64,000 nt of DNA from a bacterium (GTDB lineage Bacteria; Chloroflexota; Dormibacteria; Aeolococcales; Bog-877): NCBI GenBank assembly GCA_021795235.1, contig JAJYPP010000001.1:1-64000 (forward strand), given 5' to 3'. The position numbers and the translations under genes were made by a program. Positions 20,604 through 29,217 of the stretch are shown piece by piece. Each line of letters starts with the position of its first letter. The first letter of the stretch is position 1. A model generated the notes under the pieces. It did not search any database. It worked only from the letters and a program-made list of their open reading frames with translations, and was not told the DNA's origin.

Positions 20604-21000
20604 GGAGGGCTGCGCCCACGGGCCCGTCCGCCGAGTCGAGAAGCCCTGGGGTTTCGAGATCTGGTTCGCGGTCACGGACCGGTACGCCGGCAAGATCCTG
20701 CACATCAACCAGGGGGAGGAGCTGAGCCTCCAGTACCACGACCGCAAGGACGAGTCGATCATGGTTCTCGCCGGGGAGCTGGAGTTGGAGCTGGGGAGCG
20801 GCGTGAGCCAGATGCACACTCATCTGCTTGGTCCGGGTGGGTGTCAGCGCATCACCCCCCACCTCATCCATCGGATGCGGGCCCGGACCACGGTGGAGAT
20901 CTGCGAGGTGTCCACGCCGGAGCTGGATGACGTGGTGCGCATCGCCGACCGCTATGGCAGGGCGGCGCCGCACCCGCCGTCGGAGGTGGCGCCAGCGTGA
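20596..21000 (+). CDS. Cupin-domain, mannose-6-phosphate isomerase-like protein
   Basis: EKPWGFEIWFAVTDRYAGKILHINQGEELSLQYHDRKDE; overlaps preceding gene. Confidence 0.85.
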   Translation: MGEEGCAHGPVRRVEKPWGFEIWFAVTDRYAGKILHINQGEELSLQYHDRKDESIMVLAGELELELGSGVSQMHTHLLGPGGCQRITPHLIHRMRARTTVEICEVSTPELDDVVRIADRYGRAAPHPPSEVAPA

Positions 21001-21046
21001 TGTCCCTGGCGCGCTGGCGCCGCGCCGCGCCCGTGGGTTCGTGGAG

Positions 21047-21886
21047 ATGACGCGGCGGCCCGCAGGGGCGGCGGCCCTGCGCCTGGAGGCGGCGGAGGTA
21101 CTGAGGGTGGCCTCCCTCGGTGAGATCTCCGGCAGGCATCTCAGCCCCCCCAGGGTGGTGCCCTTCGCGGTGGTCTCGGCCGCTGTCGTGGGGCTGACCG
21201 GCACCGGCGTGGTTCCCGGGCCGGTCGAGATCGGACTGGATCTGGGGATTTCGGCCTGCTACCTCCTGTCTCTGCGGGCCGCCATTCCGCGCCTGGCCGG
21301 TCCTGTTGCCGCCCCGAGACGATGGCTGGCCGATATGGACCCCGCGATTCTGGCGGTAGCCTCGGTGCTGGGGGCGGCGATCATCCTCGCCACCGGACCG
21401 GGAACGCCCTGGACCGTCATCACGCCGCTCTGGCTGCTGCTCATGTTGTCGGTCGCGCCCTGGCTGGACGCCGGTTCGGAGCGTGGAGAGCTGCCGCGTT
21501 GGGGGCCGACGGCCCTGGCCTGTCTGCTCGTCACCGTCCCGGTTCCCTACTTGGTGGTGGGCCTGAGCCCCGGGCTGCCCGGACCAGTCCAGGCGGCGAC
21601 GATCGCGGTGGGCTGCCTGGTGCCTTCCTGGAGGATGATCCGCCTCGCCGGTACGGCCACGACCGCGGCTTGGGGGCGGGCTGTCGCGCTGGCGGTGATC
21701 ATTGCGGCGGCGGCCGCCGTGGTGGTCAGGGTCCAGGTTCCCGGTCCCCTGCTGCCGGTCGCCCTGCTGGTCGGCTGGTACGGTCTGACCGGGATTGCCG
21801 GGCTGCGCAACCGTGCAGACCTGCCCTCCTTTGCCGCCTTCGTGGTCCTGGCGGCGACCATCCTGGCGATATCGGCGCCCGCCTGA
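21047..21886 (+). CDS. Hypothetical integral membrane protein
   Basis: ORF with about nine hydrophobic segments; start inferred at MTRRPAG. Confidence 0.6.
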   Translation: MTRRPAGAAALRLEAAEVLRVASLGEISGRHLSPPRVVPFAVVSAAVVGLTGTGVVPGPVEIGLDLGISACYLLSLRAAIPRLAGPVAAPRRWLADMDPAILAVASVLGAAIILATGPGTPWTVITPLWLLLMLSVAPWLDAGSERGELPRWGPTALACLLVTVPVPYLVVGLSPGLPGPVQAATIAVGCLVPSWRMIRLAGTATTAAWGRAVALAVIIAAAAAVVVRVQVPGPLLPVALLVGWYGLTGIAGLRNRADLPSFAAFVVLAATILAISAPA

Positions 21887-22181
21887 CCCCGGCGATGGTC
21901 CGAGCGTGCGCCCCTGGCCGACTGGGCACGACGCGCTTCCGCCATCCGTCAGCCCCGGCCGGGGCGTGGTCGCCGCTCTTGGCGCCCACCGCGGGGACCG
22001 CAAAAGCTGTACCGTCATGCGGATGGAGGCAGTGACTTTGGGCGCCTGGTGGGACGCCAACGGACTCCCCCCTCCTCGGACTGCCGCTTCCCAGTAGCGG
22101 TCCTCGAGTGGGGTGGGGCTGCGGTCCGGTTCCACCATGACAGCGTCAGCAACGTTCGGCCCTCGGCCGAGGAGGTTTCCC

Positions 22182-23522
22182 ATGGCTAACACCGCGTCCA
22201 GTTCCCCCGACTCGGGCGTCGCGACCGACACAGTCGCCGAGTCCTGGCGGGTCCGCGACCGCCGCGCCGTGTCCGGTGCCTATTCGCGCTACACCGACCT
22301 TGTTATCCAAGACGGCGAGGGATCCTTTCTGATCGACGTCGAGGGCCGCCGCTACCTGGATTTCGGGTGCGGTATCGCGGTCACCGCCCTCGGCTACCGG
22401 CATCCCGACGTCACCCGAGCCATCCACCAGCAGGTCGATGGCTACTGGCACACCTCGGTGGTGACCCAGCATGTCCGCCTCACGGAGGCGGCGGAGAAGG
22501 TGGCCTCGATCTGCCCTGATCCGCTCGACCAGGTCTTCTTCGCCAACTCCGGGGCGGAGGTGGTGGAGGGCGCGCTCAAACTCGCCCGCCAGGCGACCCA
22601 CCGCCCTGGGATCGTCGCCTTCACCGGGGGATTCCACGGCCGCACCTTCGGGGCGTTGAGCGTCACCACCAGCAAGGTGCACTACCGAGAGCACTACTCG
22701 CCGCTGCTGCCAGGGGTGTACACCACCCCCTACCCGTACTGCTTTCGCAATTGTGGCCATGGCCCTGACGAGCCGTGCCCGGTCGCCATGGGCGCGGAGT
22801 TGGAGAAGCTCTTCAAGCACGTAGTTCCCGCCGACGAGGTGGCCGCGATCCTGGTCGAACCGATCCAGGGTGAGGGCGGCTACATCGTGCCTCCCCCGGG
22901 GTTCCTGGCGACTCTGCGCCAGATCTGCGACCGCCATGGGATCGTGCTGATCTTCGACGAGGTGCAAACCGGAGTGGGGCACACCGGTCGCTGGCTGGCC
23001 AGCGACCACGAAGGGGTGGTGCCCGACGTGGTGACCCTGGCCAAGGCGCTGGGCAGTGGCCTTCCGATCGGAGCGATAGTCGCCCGCCACGACCTGATGA
23101 ACAAGTGGCCGGCCGGCACCCACGGCAGCACCTTCGGGGGTAACGCGATCGCCTGCGCGGCCGCGATCGCCACCATCGAGGTGATCCAGCGGGACGGTCT
23201 CCTCCAGCGCGCCACCGAGATCGGCGACAAGATAGTGAGTCGGGCGCACGCCTGGCAGCAGCAGGTGGGGGGCCCCGCCGACGTCCGGGGCCGCGGCGCC
23301 ATGGTCGGGCTGGAGTTCATGGACAGCGCTGGGCTGCCCGACGCCGAGCGGGTCGATGCGATCCGCGCCGCCTGCCTGCAGAGCGGTCTGCTGGTCCTTG
23401 GCTGCGGTATCGACGACAACGTGATCCGCCTGATCCCGCCGCTGACCCTAAGCGACTCCGAGGTGGAGCAGGGCCTGCAGATTCTGGAGCAGGCGGTCTT
23501 GCAGGGAGGCACCAGCGCATGA
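22182..23522 (+). CDS. Class III aminotransferase (4-aminobutyrate aminotransferase-like)
   Basis: RD.R.V..AYSRYTDLVIQDGEGSFLIDVEGRRYLDF; IFDEVQTGVGHTG; TLAKALGSGLPIGA; SD ggaggt. Confidence 0.93.
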   Translation: MANTASSSPDSGVATDTVAESWRVRDRRAVSGAYSRYTDLVIQDGEGSFLIDVEGRRYLDFGCGIAVTALGYRHPDVTRAIHQQVDGYWHTSVVTQHVRLTEAAEKVASICPDPLDQVFFANSGAEVVEGALKLARQATHRPGIVAFTGGFHGRTFGALSVTTSKVHYREHYSPLLPGVYTTPYPYCFRNCGHGPDEPCPVAMGAELEKLFKHVVPADEVAAILVEPIQGEGGYIVPPPGFLATLRQICDRHGIVLIFDEVQTGVGHTGRWLASDHEGVVPDVVTLAKALGSGLPIGAIVARHDLMNKWPAGTHGSTFGGNAIACAAAIATIEVIQRDGLLQRATEIGDKIVSRAHAWQQQVGGPADVRGRGAMVGLEFMDSAGLPDAERVDAIRAACLQSGLLVLGCGIDDNVIRLIPPLTLSDSEVEQGLQILEQAVLQGGTSA

Positions 23523-25033
23523 GTGTGGATGGGGCCGAGCAGGCCAGGACCTATGGCAACCTGATCGCCGGAGAGTGGCGGGCGGCTCGGGGTGGAGAGG
23601 TCTTCGACTCCGTCAACCCCGCCCGCCGCAGTGAGGTGCTGGGGCACTTCGCCCGCAGCTCCAAGAGCGATGTCGAAGAGGCGGTGGCCGCGGCTCAGGC
23701 CGCCCAGCCGGCCTGGGCGCGCACCCCGATGCCCGGCCGCGCTGAGGTCATCGCCCGCGCCGGACGGATCCTGGAGGAGCGTAAGGAGGACCTTGCCCGG
23801 CTCATGACCAAGGAGATGGGCAAGGTCCTGACCGAGGCTCGCGGCGATGTCCAGGAGGGCATCGACATGGCCAAGTACATGGCCGGCCAGGGTCGCAATC
23901 CGGTGGGGGAGGTGGTCCCCAGCGAGCTCCGCGACAAGCGCTGTTTCACCGAGCGCGTCCCCATCGGCGTGGTCGGCTGCATCACTCCTTGGAACTTCCC
24001 GATGGCGATTCCCTGCTGGAAGCTGATGCCCGCCCTCCTGGCCGGTAACTCGGTGGTCTTCAAGCCCGCCGAGGACACCCCGCTTGTGGCGATCCGGCTG
24101 GCGGAGATCCTCGCCGAGGCGGGCCTGCCCGATGGAGTCCTCAATCTGGTCACCGGCTACGGGGAGGAGTGCGGGTCACCGTTGGTCGAGCATCCCGCCG
24201 TCCGGGCGGTGTCGTTCACCGGCTCGGTGGAGGTGGGGCAACAGATCGCCGCCACCTGTGGCCGGCTGGGCAAGCGGGTCTCGCTCGAGCTGGGTGGCAA
24301 GAACGCCATCGTGGTGACCGCCGACGCCGACTTGGACCTCGCGGTCGACGGCGCCCTCTGGGGAGCCTTCGGGACCGCCGGCCAACGCTGCACGGCGACC
24401 TCCAGGCTGGTGGTGGAGCAGCCGGTGCTGGACGCGTTCACGGAGCGCCTGGTGGCCAGGGTCTCCCAGCTGCGGCTGGGGGATGGCCTGGACCCGGCGA
24501 CCGACGTCGGGCCGGTGATAAACCAGACTCAGCTGAAGCGCATCCACTCCTACACCGAGATCGGCCAGCAGGAGTCGGCCCGGCTGTTGGTGGGCGGGTC
24601 GATCGCCACCGAGGGAGCTCTCGGGGAGGGCAACTTCTACCGCCCCACGGTGTTTGCGGAGGTGCGTCCCGAGATGCGCGTCGCCCAGGAGGAGATATTC
24701 GGCCCCACCGTCGTGGTTCTCCCGGCTCAGGACACCGACGACGCGATCCGGATCGCCAACGGGACCCGCTATGGGCTGTCACTGTCCTTCTACACCAGGG
24801 ACCTAGCCAAGGCCTTCCAGGCGGTCGACCGGCTCGAGTCGGGGATCGTCTACGTCAACGCGCCGACCATAGGAGCTGAGATCCAGCTGCCGTTCGGCGG
24901 CACCAAGTGGACCGGGAACGGCCACCGCGAGGCCGGCCCCACCGCCTTCGACGAGTTCACCGAGTGGAAGACCGTGTACATCGATTACTCCGGACGCTTG
25001 CAGCGGGCCCAGATCGACACCGGCAAGGAGTAG
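23519..25033 (+). CDS. NAD(P)-dependent aldehyde dehydrogenase (succinate-semialdehyde DH-like)
   Basis: ITPWNFPMAIPCWKLMPALLAGNSVVFKPAEDTPL; SLELGGKNAIVV; GTAGQRCTATSR. Confidence 0.94.
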   Translation: MSVDGAEQARTYGNLIAGEWRAARGGEVFDSVNPARRSEVLGHFARSSKSDVEEAVAAAQAAQPAWARTPMPGRAEVIARAGRILEERKEDLARLMTKEMGKVLTEARGDVQEGIDMAKYMAGQGRNPVGEVVPSELRDKRCFTERVPIGVVGCITPWNFPMAIPCWKLMPALLAGNSVVFKPAEDTPLVAIRLAEILAEAGLPDGVLNLVTGYGEECGSPLVEHPAVRAVSFTGSVEVGQQIAATCGRLGKRVSLELGGKNAIVVTADADLDLAVDGALWGAFGTAGQRCTATSRLVVEQPVLDAFTERLVARVSQLRLGDGLDPATDVGPVINQTQLKRIHSYTEIGQQESARLLVGGSIATEGALGEGNFYRPTVFAEVRPEMRVAQEEIFGPTVVVLPAQDTDDAIRIANGTRYGLSLSFYTRDLAKAFQAVDRLESGIVYVNAPTIGAEIQLPFGGTKWTGNGHREAGPTAFDEFTEWKTVYIDYSGRLQRAQIDTGKE

Positions 25034-25036
25034 TCC

Positions 25037-26272
25037 ATGCTGGACCTGACCGAGGAGCAGCGCCAGTTCGAGGCCACCATCAGGGAGTTCGCCCGCCGGG
25101 AGCTGGCGCCGGAGATACCGGCGCGGGACCGCGAGCATCGACCTGACCCCGAGCTCTTCGCCAAGCTGGCGGAGCTGGGCATCCCCGGAGTCAGCATCCC
25201 CCAGCGCTATGGCGGTGCGGGCCTGGACTGGATCGCTCTGGGAATAGCCTGCGAGGAGCTCGAGTACGTCGACGCCTCCTGTCGGACCGCGCTCTCGGTG
25301 CATGCTGGGCTGTGCCTCACCGGGATCTACCAGTGGGGGACCGAGGAACAACGCCAGCGGATCCTGCGCCCGCTCGCCGAGGGCAGGCGGCAGGGCTGCT
25401 TCGGGCTCACCGAGCCCGATGCCGGCAGCGATGTCCGGGCGATGACCACCAGAGCGCACCGGGAGGGGGACGCCTACCGGCTACGGGGACAGAAGGTCTG
25501 GATCTCCATGGGGGACTTCGCCGACGTGATCCTGGTGTTCGCGACCGTGGACCCAGCCCAGGGCCTGCGGGGCATAACCGCCTTCGCGGTGGACCGGGAG
25601 CTGGCCGGCCCCGGATTGCGCACCGAACCGATCAAGGAGAAATACGGGCTGCGAGCCAGCGACACCGCGGTGGTCTACCTCGACGACGCCTTGGTCCCCG
25701 AGGCCAATCGCATCGGGGAAGAGGGCGAGGGCTTCAAGGTGGCGATGAGCTGCCTGGACAGCGGTCGCTACTGCGTCGCCAGTGGAGCGGCCGGCACCAT
25801 CCGCGCCTGCCTCGACATGAGCGTGAGCTATGCCCGCCAGCGCCGCGTCCAGGGTGAGGAGATCGGACGGTTCCAGCTGGTCCAGCAGATGATCGCGGGG
25901 ATGGCGCGCGACTACGACATCGCACGTCTGCTCTGGCTCAGGGCCGGGCAGCTGAAGGACTCGGGGCGGCGCAGCTCCAGGGAGTCCGCCCTGGCCAAGT
26001 GGGTGAACGCCGAGCGTGCCAACCGCTGCGCGGACGACGCCCTCCAGGTCCATGGGGCGACCGGCTTCAGCGAAGAGTGCCCGGCGGCCCGCTACCTCCG
26101 CAACAGCCGAGCCACCTTGATCTACGAAGGCACCAGGGAGGTTCAGACCCAGCTGGCTGCGGAGTACGCGCTCGGCTACCGGCAGGACCGGCCGGTCCGA
26201 TGCCCCTTGCCGGGCTGGCCCAACGAGTCGGACCAGCGGCCGGCCCCGGCGCCAGCCCCAACTGACCGGTGA
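25037..26272 (+). CDS. Acyl-CoA dehydrogenase
   Basis: QGCFGLTEPDAGSDVRAM; VHGATGFSEECPAARYLRNSRATLIYEGT. Confidence 0.94.
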   Translation: MLDLTEEQRQFEATIREFARRELAPEIPARDREHRPDPELFAKLAELGIPGVSIPQRYGGAGLDWIALGIACEELEYVDASCRTALSVHAGLCLTGIYQWGTEEQRQRILRPLAEGRRQGCFGLTEPDAGSDVRAMTTRAHREGDAYRLRGQKVWISMGDFADVILVFATVDPAQGLRGITAFAVDRELAGPGLRTEPIKEKYGLRASDTAVVYLDDALVPEANRIGEEGEGFKVAMSCLDSGRYCVASGAAGTIRACLDMSVSYARQRRVQGEEIGRFQLVQQMIAGMARDYDIARLLWLRAGQLKDSGRRSSRESALAKWVNAERANRCADDALQVHGATGFSEECPAARYLRNSRATLIYEGTREVQTQLAAEYALGYRQDRPVRCPLPGWPNESDQRPAPAPAPTDR

Positions 26273-27150
26273 TGCCCACCGTGGCTCCGCTCCGGGAGGC
26301 AGCCCAGGCGGGATGGGAAGAGCACTTCTTCAGTCGCCCACAGGGCCGGATGCGCTACGTTCTGGCCGGGCAGGGGCCGCCCCTGGTCCTCTGTCATGGT
26401 TTCATCGGATCGGCGGAGAACTTCGAGTCCTGGGTGCCGGTCCTGGCCCCAGGCCGCACCCTGGTGATCCCCGACCTGCCTGGATTCGGGCTGTCTGACC
26501 CGCTCCCGGGACAGCACCTTAGCCGAGCCCTGGCCACCGAGGTCAGGGCTCTGATGGACCATCTGGGCTTCCCGAGCTATGAGGCGGCAGGGCTCTGCCT
26601 CGGAGCTGCGGTGGCGCTGGAGCTGGCCGCCGCCGAGCCCAGTCGAGTCCGCCGTCTGCTGCTGCACACCCCGCTGCTGTCCCCCGAGATGGTCACCCGG
26701 CCATTTCGGCTTCAGGTGGAGTTGCTCACCCTGCCGGGAGCCCTGCCGTTCGTCGCGATCTCGGCCATCGGCCGGTGGCGGGTGGCTGCCGACCTGTACC
26801 GGCGTCTGGTGGTCGAGGGGGCGGTCGAGGTGGATGTCCGGGCCGCCGATGTCAACTTTGCCAACCAGCTCAGGGCCACGCCCAGGGCGGCCAGGGAATG
26901 GTTGCGCGAGGCGACCAGGCTCCAGTTCACCCGACTTCTGGATGGATGGCCTGGGGACACGGCCATTCTGGCGGCAGCCGACGACCGGATCCTGGACATT
27001 GACCTGCTGCGCTCCTACTGCGCCCTGCGGCCTCACCTGCGGCTCGACCTGATCGCCTCAGCCGGGCACGGGTGGACCGCCGAGTTCATGGCTGGTCAGC
27101 TGCGGGTTCTCGAGTCCTGGGCGCGGGCTGAGGCATCCGCTCCCGAGTGA
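26272..27150 (+). CDS. Alpha/beta hydrolase
   Basis: LVLCHGFIGSAENFESW; LCLGAAVALELAA (atypical nucleophile elbow GLCLGAA). Confidence 0.82.
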   Translation: MPTVAPLREAAQAGWEEHFFSRPQGRMRYVLAGQGPPLVLCHGFIGSAENFESWVPVLAPGRTLVIPDLPGFGLSDPLPGQHLSRALATEVRALMDHLGFPSYEAAGLCLGAAVALELAAAEPSRVRRLLLHTPLLSPEMVTRPFRLQVELLTLPGALPFVAISAIGRWRVAADLYRRLVVEGAVEVDVRAADVNFANQLRATPRAAREWLREATRLQFTRLLDGWPGDTAILAAADDRILDIDLLRSYCALRPHLRLDLIASAGHGWTAEFMAGQLRVLESWARAEASAPE

Positions 27151-27737
27151 TGCCGACACGGTTCCTGGCGGTCCTGGTGCCGCCCGAAGCCTCGCTTCGC
27201 CTCACCCCGCGGCTGCTGGCTCTGGAGGCGCTGCACCCGGCCATAAGGGCTGTGCGTCCGGACGGAATGCATCTCACAGTCCAGTTCCTGGGACGGGCCC
27301 CTGACTCTCTCCTGGCCGCAATCGCGGAGGTTGGCCAGAGGGTCGCTGGCCGGCACCCACCATTCCAGCTGGCGCTGGATGGCCTTGGCTGGTTCGGGCC
27401 CCGCGCCCGCCCCAACATCATCTGGTTGGGGATCTGCCGCGGGGCGGCTGAGCTGGCTGAGATCCACGAGGATCTGGCCATGGAGCTGGTGGGGGCGGGC
27501 CTGCCCCGCGACCCGCGTCCCTATCGAGCACACTGCACTCTGGCCCGAGCCCGAGGGGAGCTCCCGCCCGCGGCCCGGACCTGTCTGCAGGAGCAGCTAC
27601 GGGCAGGGCTGGACCAGCCCCTGGAGCAGTTCCTGGTCCAGGAGATTCAGCTTCTGGAGTCCATCTCGATCCCGGGAGAGCCGAACCGCTACCGTGCCTT
27701 GTCTCGGTGGCCGCTCGGTCGGCCAGCGGAGACCTGA
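27147..27737 (+). CDS. thpR: RNA 2',3'-cyclic phosphodiesterase (2H family)
   Basis: HLTVQFLG and YRAHCTLARAR (two HxT motifs). Confidence 0.9.
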   Translation: MMPTRFLAVLVPPEASLRLTPRLLALEALHPAIRAVRPDGMHLTVQFLGRAPDSLLAAIAEVGQRVAGRHPPFQLALDGLGWFGPRARPNIIWLGICRGAAELAEIHEDLAMELVGAGLPRDPRPYRAHCTLARARGELPPAARTCLQEQLRAGLDQPLEQFLVQEIQLLESISIPGEPNRYRALSRWPLGRPAET

Positions 27738-27742
27738 CGCGG

Positions 27743-28483
27743 TCACCACTCGAACGGCCTGCCGTACCAGGGGTGTAGCGCCGGGAAGCTGCCGTCTGCC
27801 AGCAGGTGACGGCCGCGGCGCAGGAATGCCTGGACCTCCTCGGGAGCCAGAAGGCGGCGGAGCCGAGCCTGCAACCGGCGCATCCGCCCCTGGTCGCTCA
27901 GCAGGCCACTGACCTGCCGCAACCACATCTCGGGCACCCGCTCACCGCCCAGGTCGGCCAGCACGGTCCGCAGCTTGAACTCGGTGTTGAAGGTGACCCC
28001 GTGGTCGATCCCCTTCAGGTGGCCGACCCTATCGATTAGGAGGTGGGCGGCCTTGCGGTCGGCGTTGTTGATGAGCACGTCCAGGACGGCCACGCCGCGC
28101 AGCTGTTGTTCGAGCAGCTCCCGGTCTAAGTCCAGGTCCTGGGATGGACCTTCCACGAACTCCTGGAGCGACCCGGAGCCCAGGGGCGCTTCCTGGCGCA
28201 GCACCGTGACCGGCAGGAAGCCCCAGCCCAGAGCGCGGTCGACCTCGAAGGAAGCGACCTCGCGCCGGTGCAGTGTTCCCTCCGGGAAGTCCCACAGGGG
28301 GCGCTCACCGCGGGCCGGCTTGTAGATTGCCCGGACCGCCCCCCGCCGGCTCCTGAGTGTGGCCAGGAAGACCTGGTTGCTCCCGACCCCGACTCGGTCG
28401 AGGTCGACGATGGGCGACTGGCGCAGGACCAGCTCGATCCTCGGCTCTCCGGGTCGATCTGGGTCCGTGGCTGCTCCTGTCAT
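27743..28483 (-). CDS. SCO1664-like / PI3,4-kinase-fold family protein
   Basis: IYKPARGERPLWDFPEGTLHRREVASFEVDRALGWGFLPVTVLR; DVLINNADRKAAHLL; GIDHGVTFN. Confidence 0.8.
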   Translation of the reverse strand: MTGAATDPDRPGEPRIELVLRQSPIVDLDRVGVGSNQVFLATLRSRRGAVRAIYKPARGERPLWDFPEGTLHRREVASFEVDRALGWGFLPVTVLRQEAPLGSGSLQEFVEGPSQDLDLDRELLEQQLRGVAVLDVLINNADRKAAHLLIDRVGHLKGIDHGVTFNTEFKLRTVLADLGGERVPEMWLRQVSGLLSDQGRMRRLQARLRRLLAPEEVQAFLRRGRHLLADGSFPALHPWYGRPFEW

Positions 28484-28550
28484 TCCGCGGCTCAGGGTAG
28501 CGGCCGGCTCTGTTGCTGAGCCGCGCCTGAGAGATGCCTCATCGGTGACA

Positions 28551-29192
28551 ATGGTCGGCGATGAGAGCGGAGCGACTTTCTTGATCCACACCCTGGAGAG
28601 CTTCCTCACCACCGCGGGCTATCTGGCCTTGTTCTTGCTGACTCTGGCCCAGTGCTGCGGGTTCCCGGTCTCCAGCGAGGTGGTGCTTCCGTTCGCGGGA
28701 GTGTTGGTCGCGACCCACATCCTGGCCCTGCCCTTGGTCATATTGGTGGCTCTGATCGCGGAGCTGGTCGGTGCCCTGATCGCCTATGGGATAGCCGCCT
28801 GGGTGGGCCGCCAGGCGGTGGTCGGATTCGGCCGGCGCTTCCGCCTCAAGGAGAGCCACTTCGAAGCCGCCGAGCGCTTCTACGAGCGTCGCGGGGTGGT
28901 CGCGGTCGCGGTCGGCCGCGTGGTCCCGGTGCTCCGCAGCTACACCAGCTACCCGGCGGGCTTCGCCAGGATGCCACTGGTGAAGTTCATCCCTGCGACC
29001 TTGGTCGGGGCCTTGGTCTGGGACGCCTCGCTCTCCATCGCCGGCATGGAGCTGGGCAAGCACTTCAACCGGATTGGCGCAGTCATCAAGCCGATTGAGT
29101 ATCTCGTGGTGGTGCTGGTGGTGCTGGCTCTGGGATACGGGATCTGGCGTTACATCAACCGTCCCGCGGCGACCGTGGACGAGGAGGCGTAG
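28551..29192 (+). CDS. DedA-family membrane protein
   Basis: SSEVVLPFAGVLVA; F.RR..VAVGRVVPVLRSYTSYPAGFARMP. Confidence 0.9.
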   Translation: MVGDESGATFLIHTLESFLTTAGYLALFLLTLAQCCGFPVSSEVVLPFAGVLVATHILALPLVILVALIAELVGALIAYGIAAWVGRQAVVGFGRRFRLKESHFEAAERFYERRGVVAVAVGRVVPVLRSYTSYPAGFARMPLVKFIPATLVGALVWDASLSIAGMELGKHFNRIGAVIKPIEYLVVVLVVLALGYGIWRYINRPAATVDEEA

Positions 29193-29217
29193 TAGACTCT
29201 AGTTTACGTGAACGTAA
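29193..29217 (+). promoter_or_regulatory. Candidate -10 (TAGACT, 29193-29198) and palindrome TTACGT-GA-ACGTAA (29204-29217) over the GTG start of the next gene
   Basis: Perfect 6-bp dyad; motif resembles MerR-family operators; a merR gene follows in the same locus. Confidence 0.5.
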
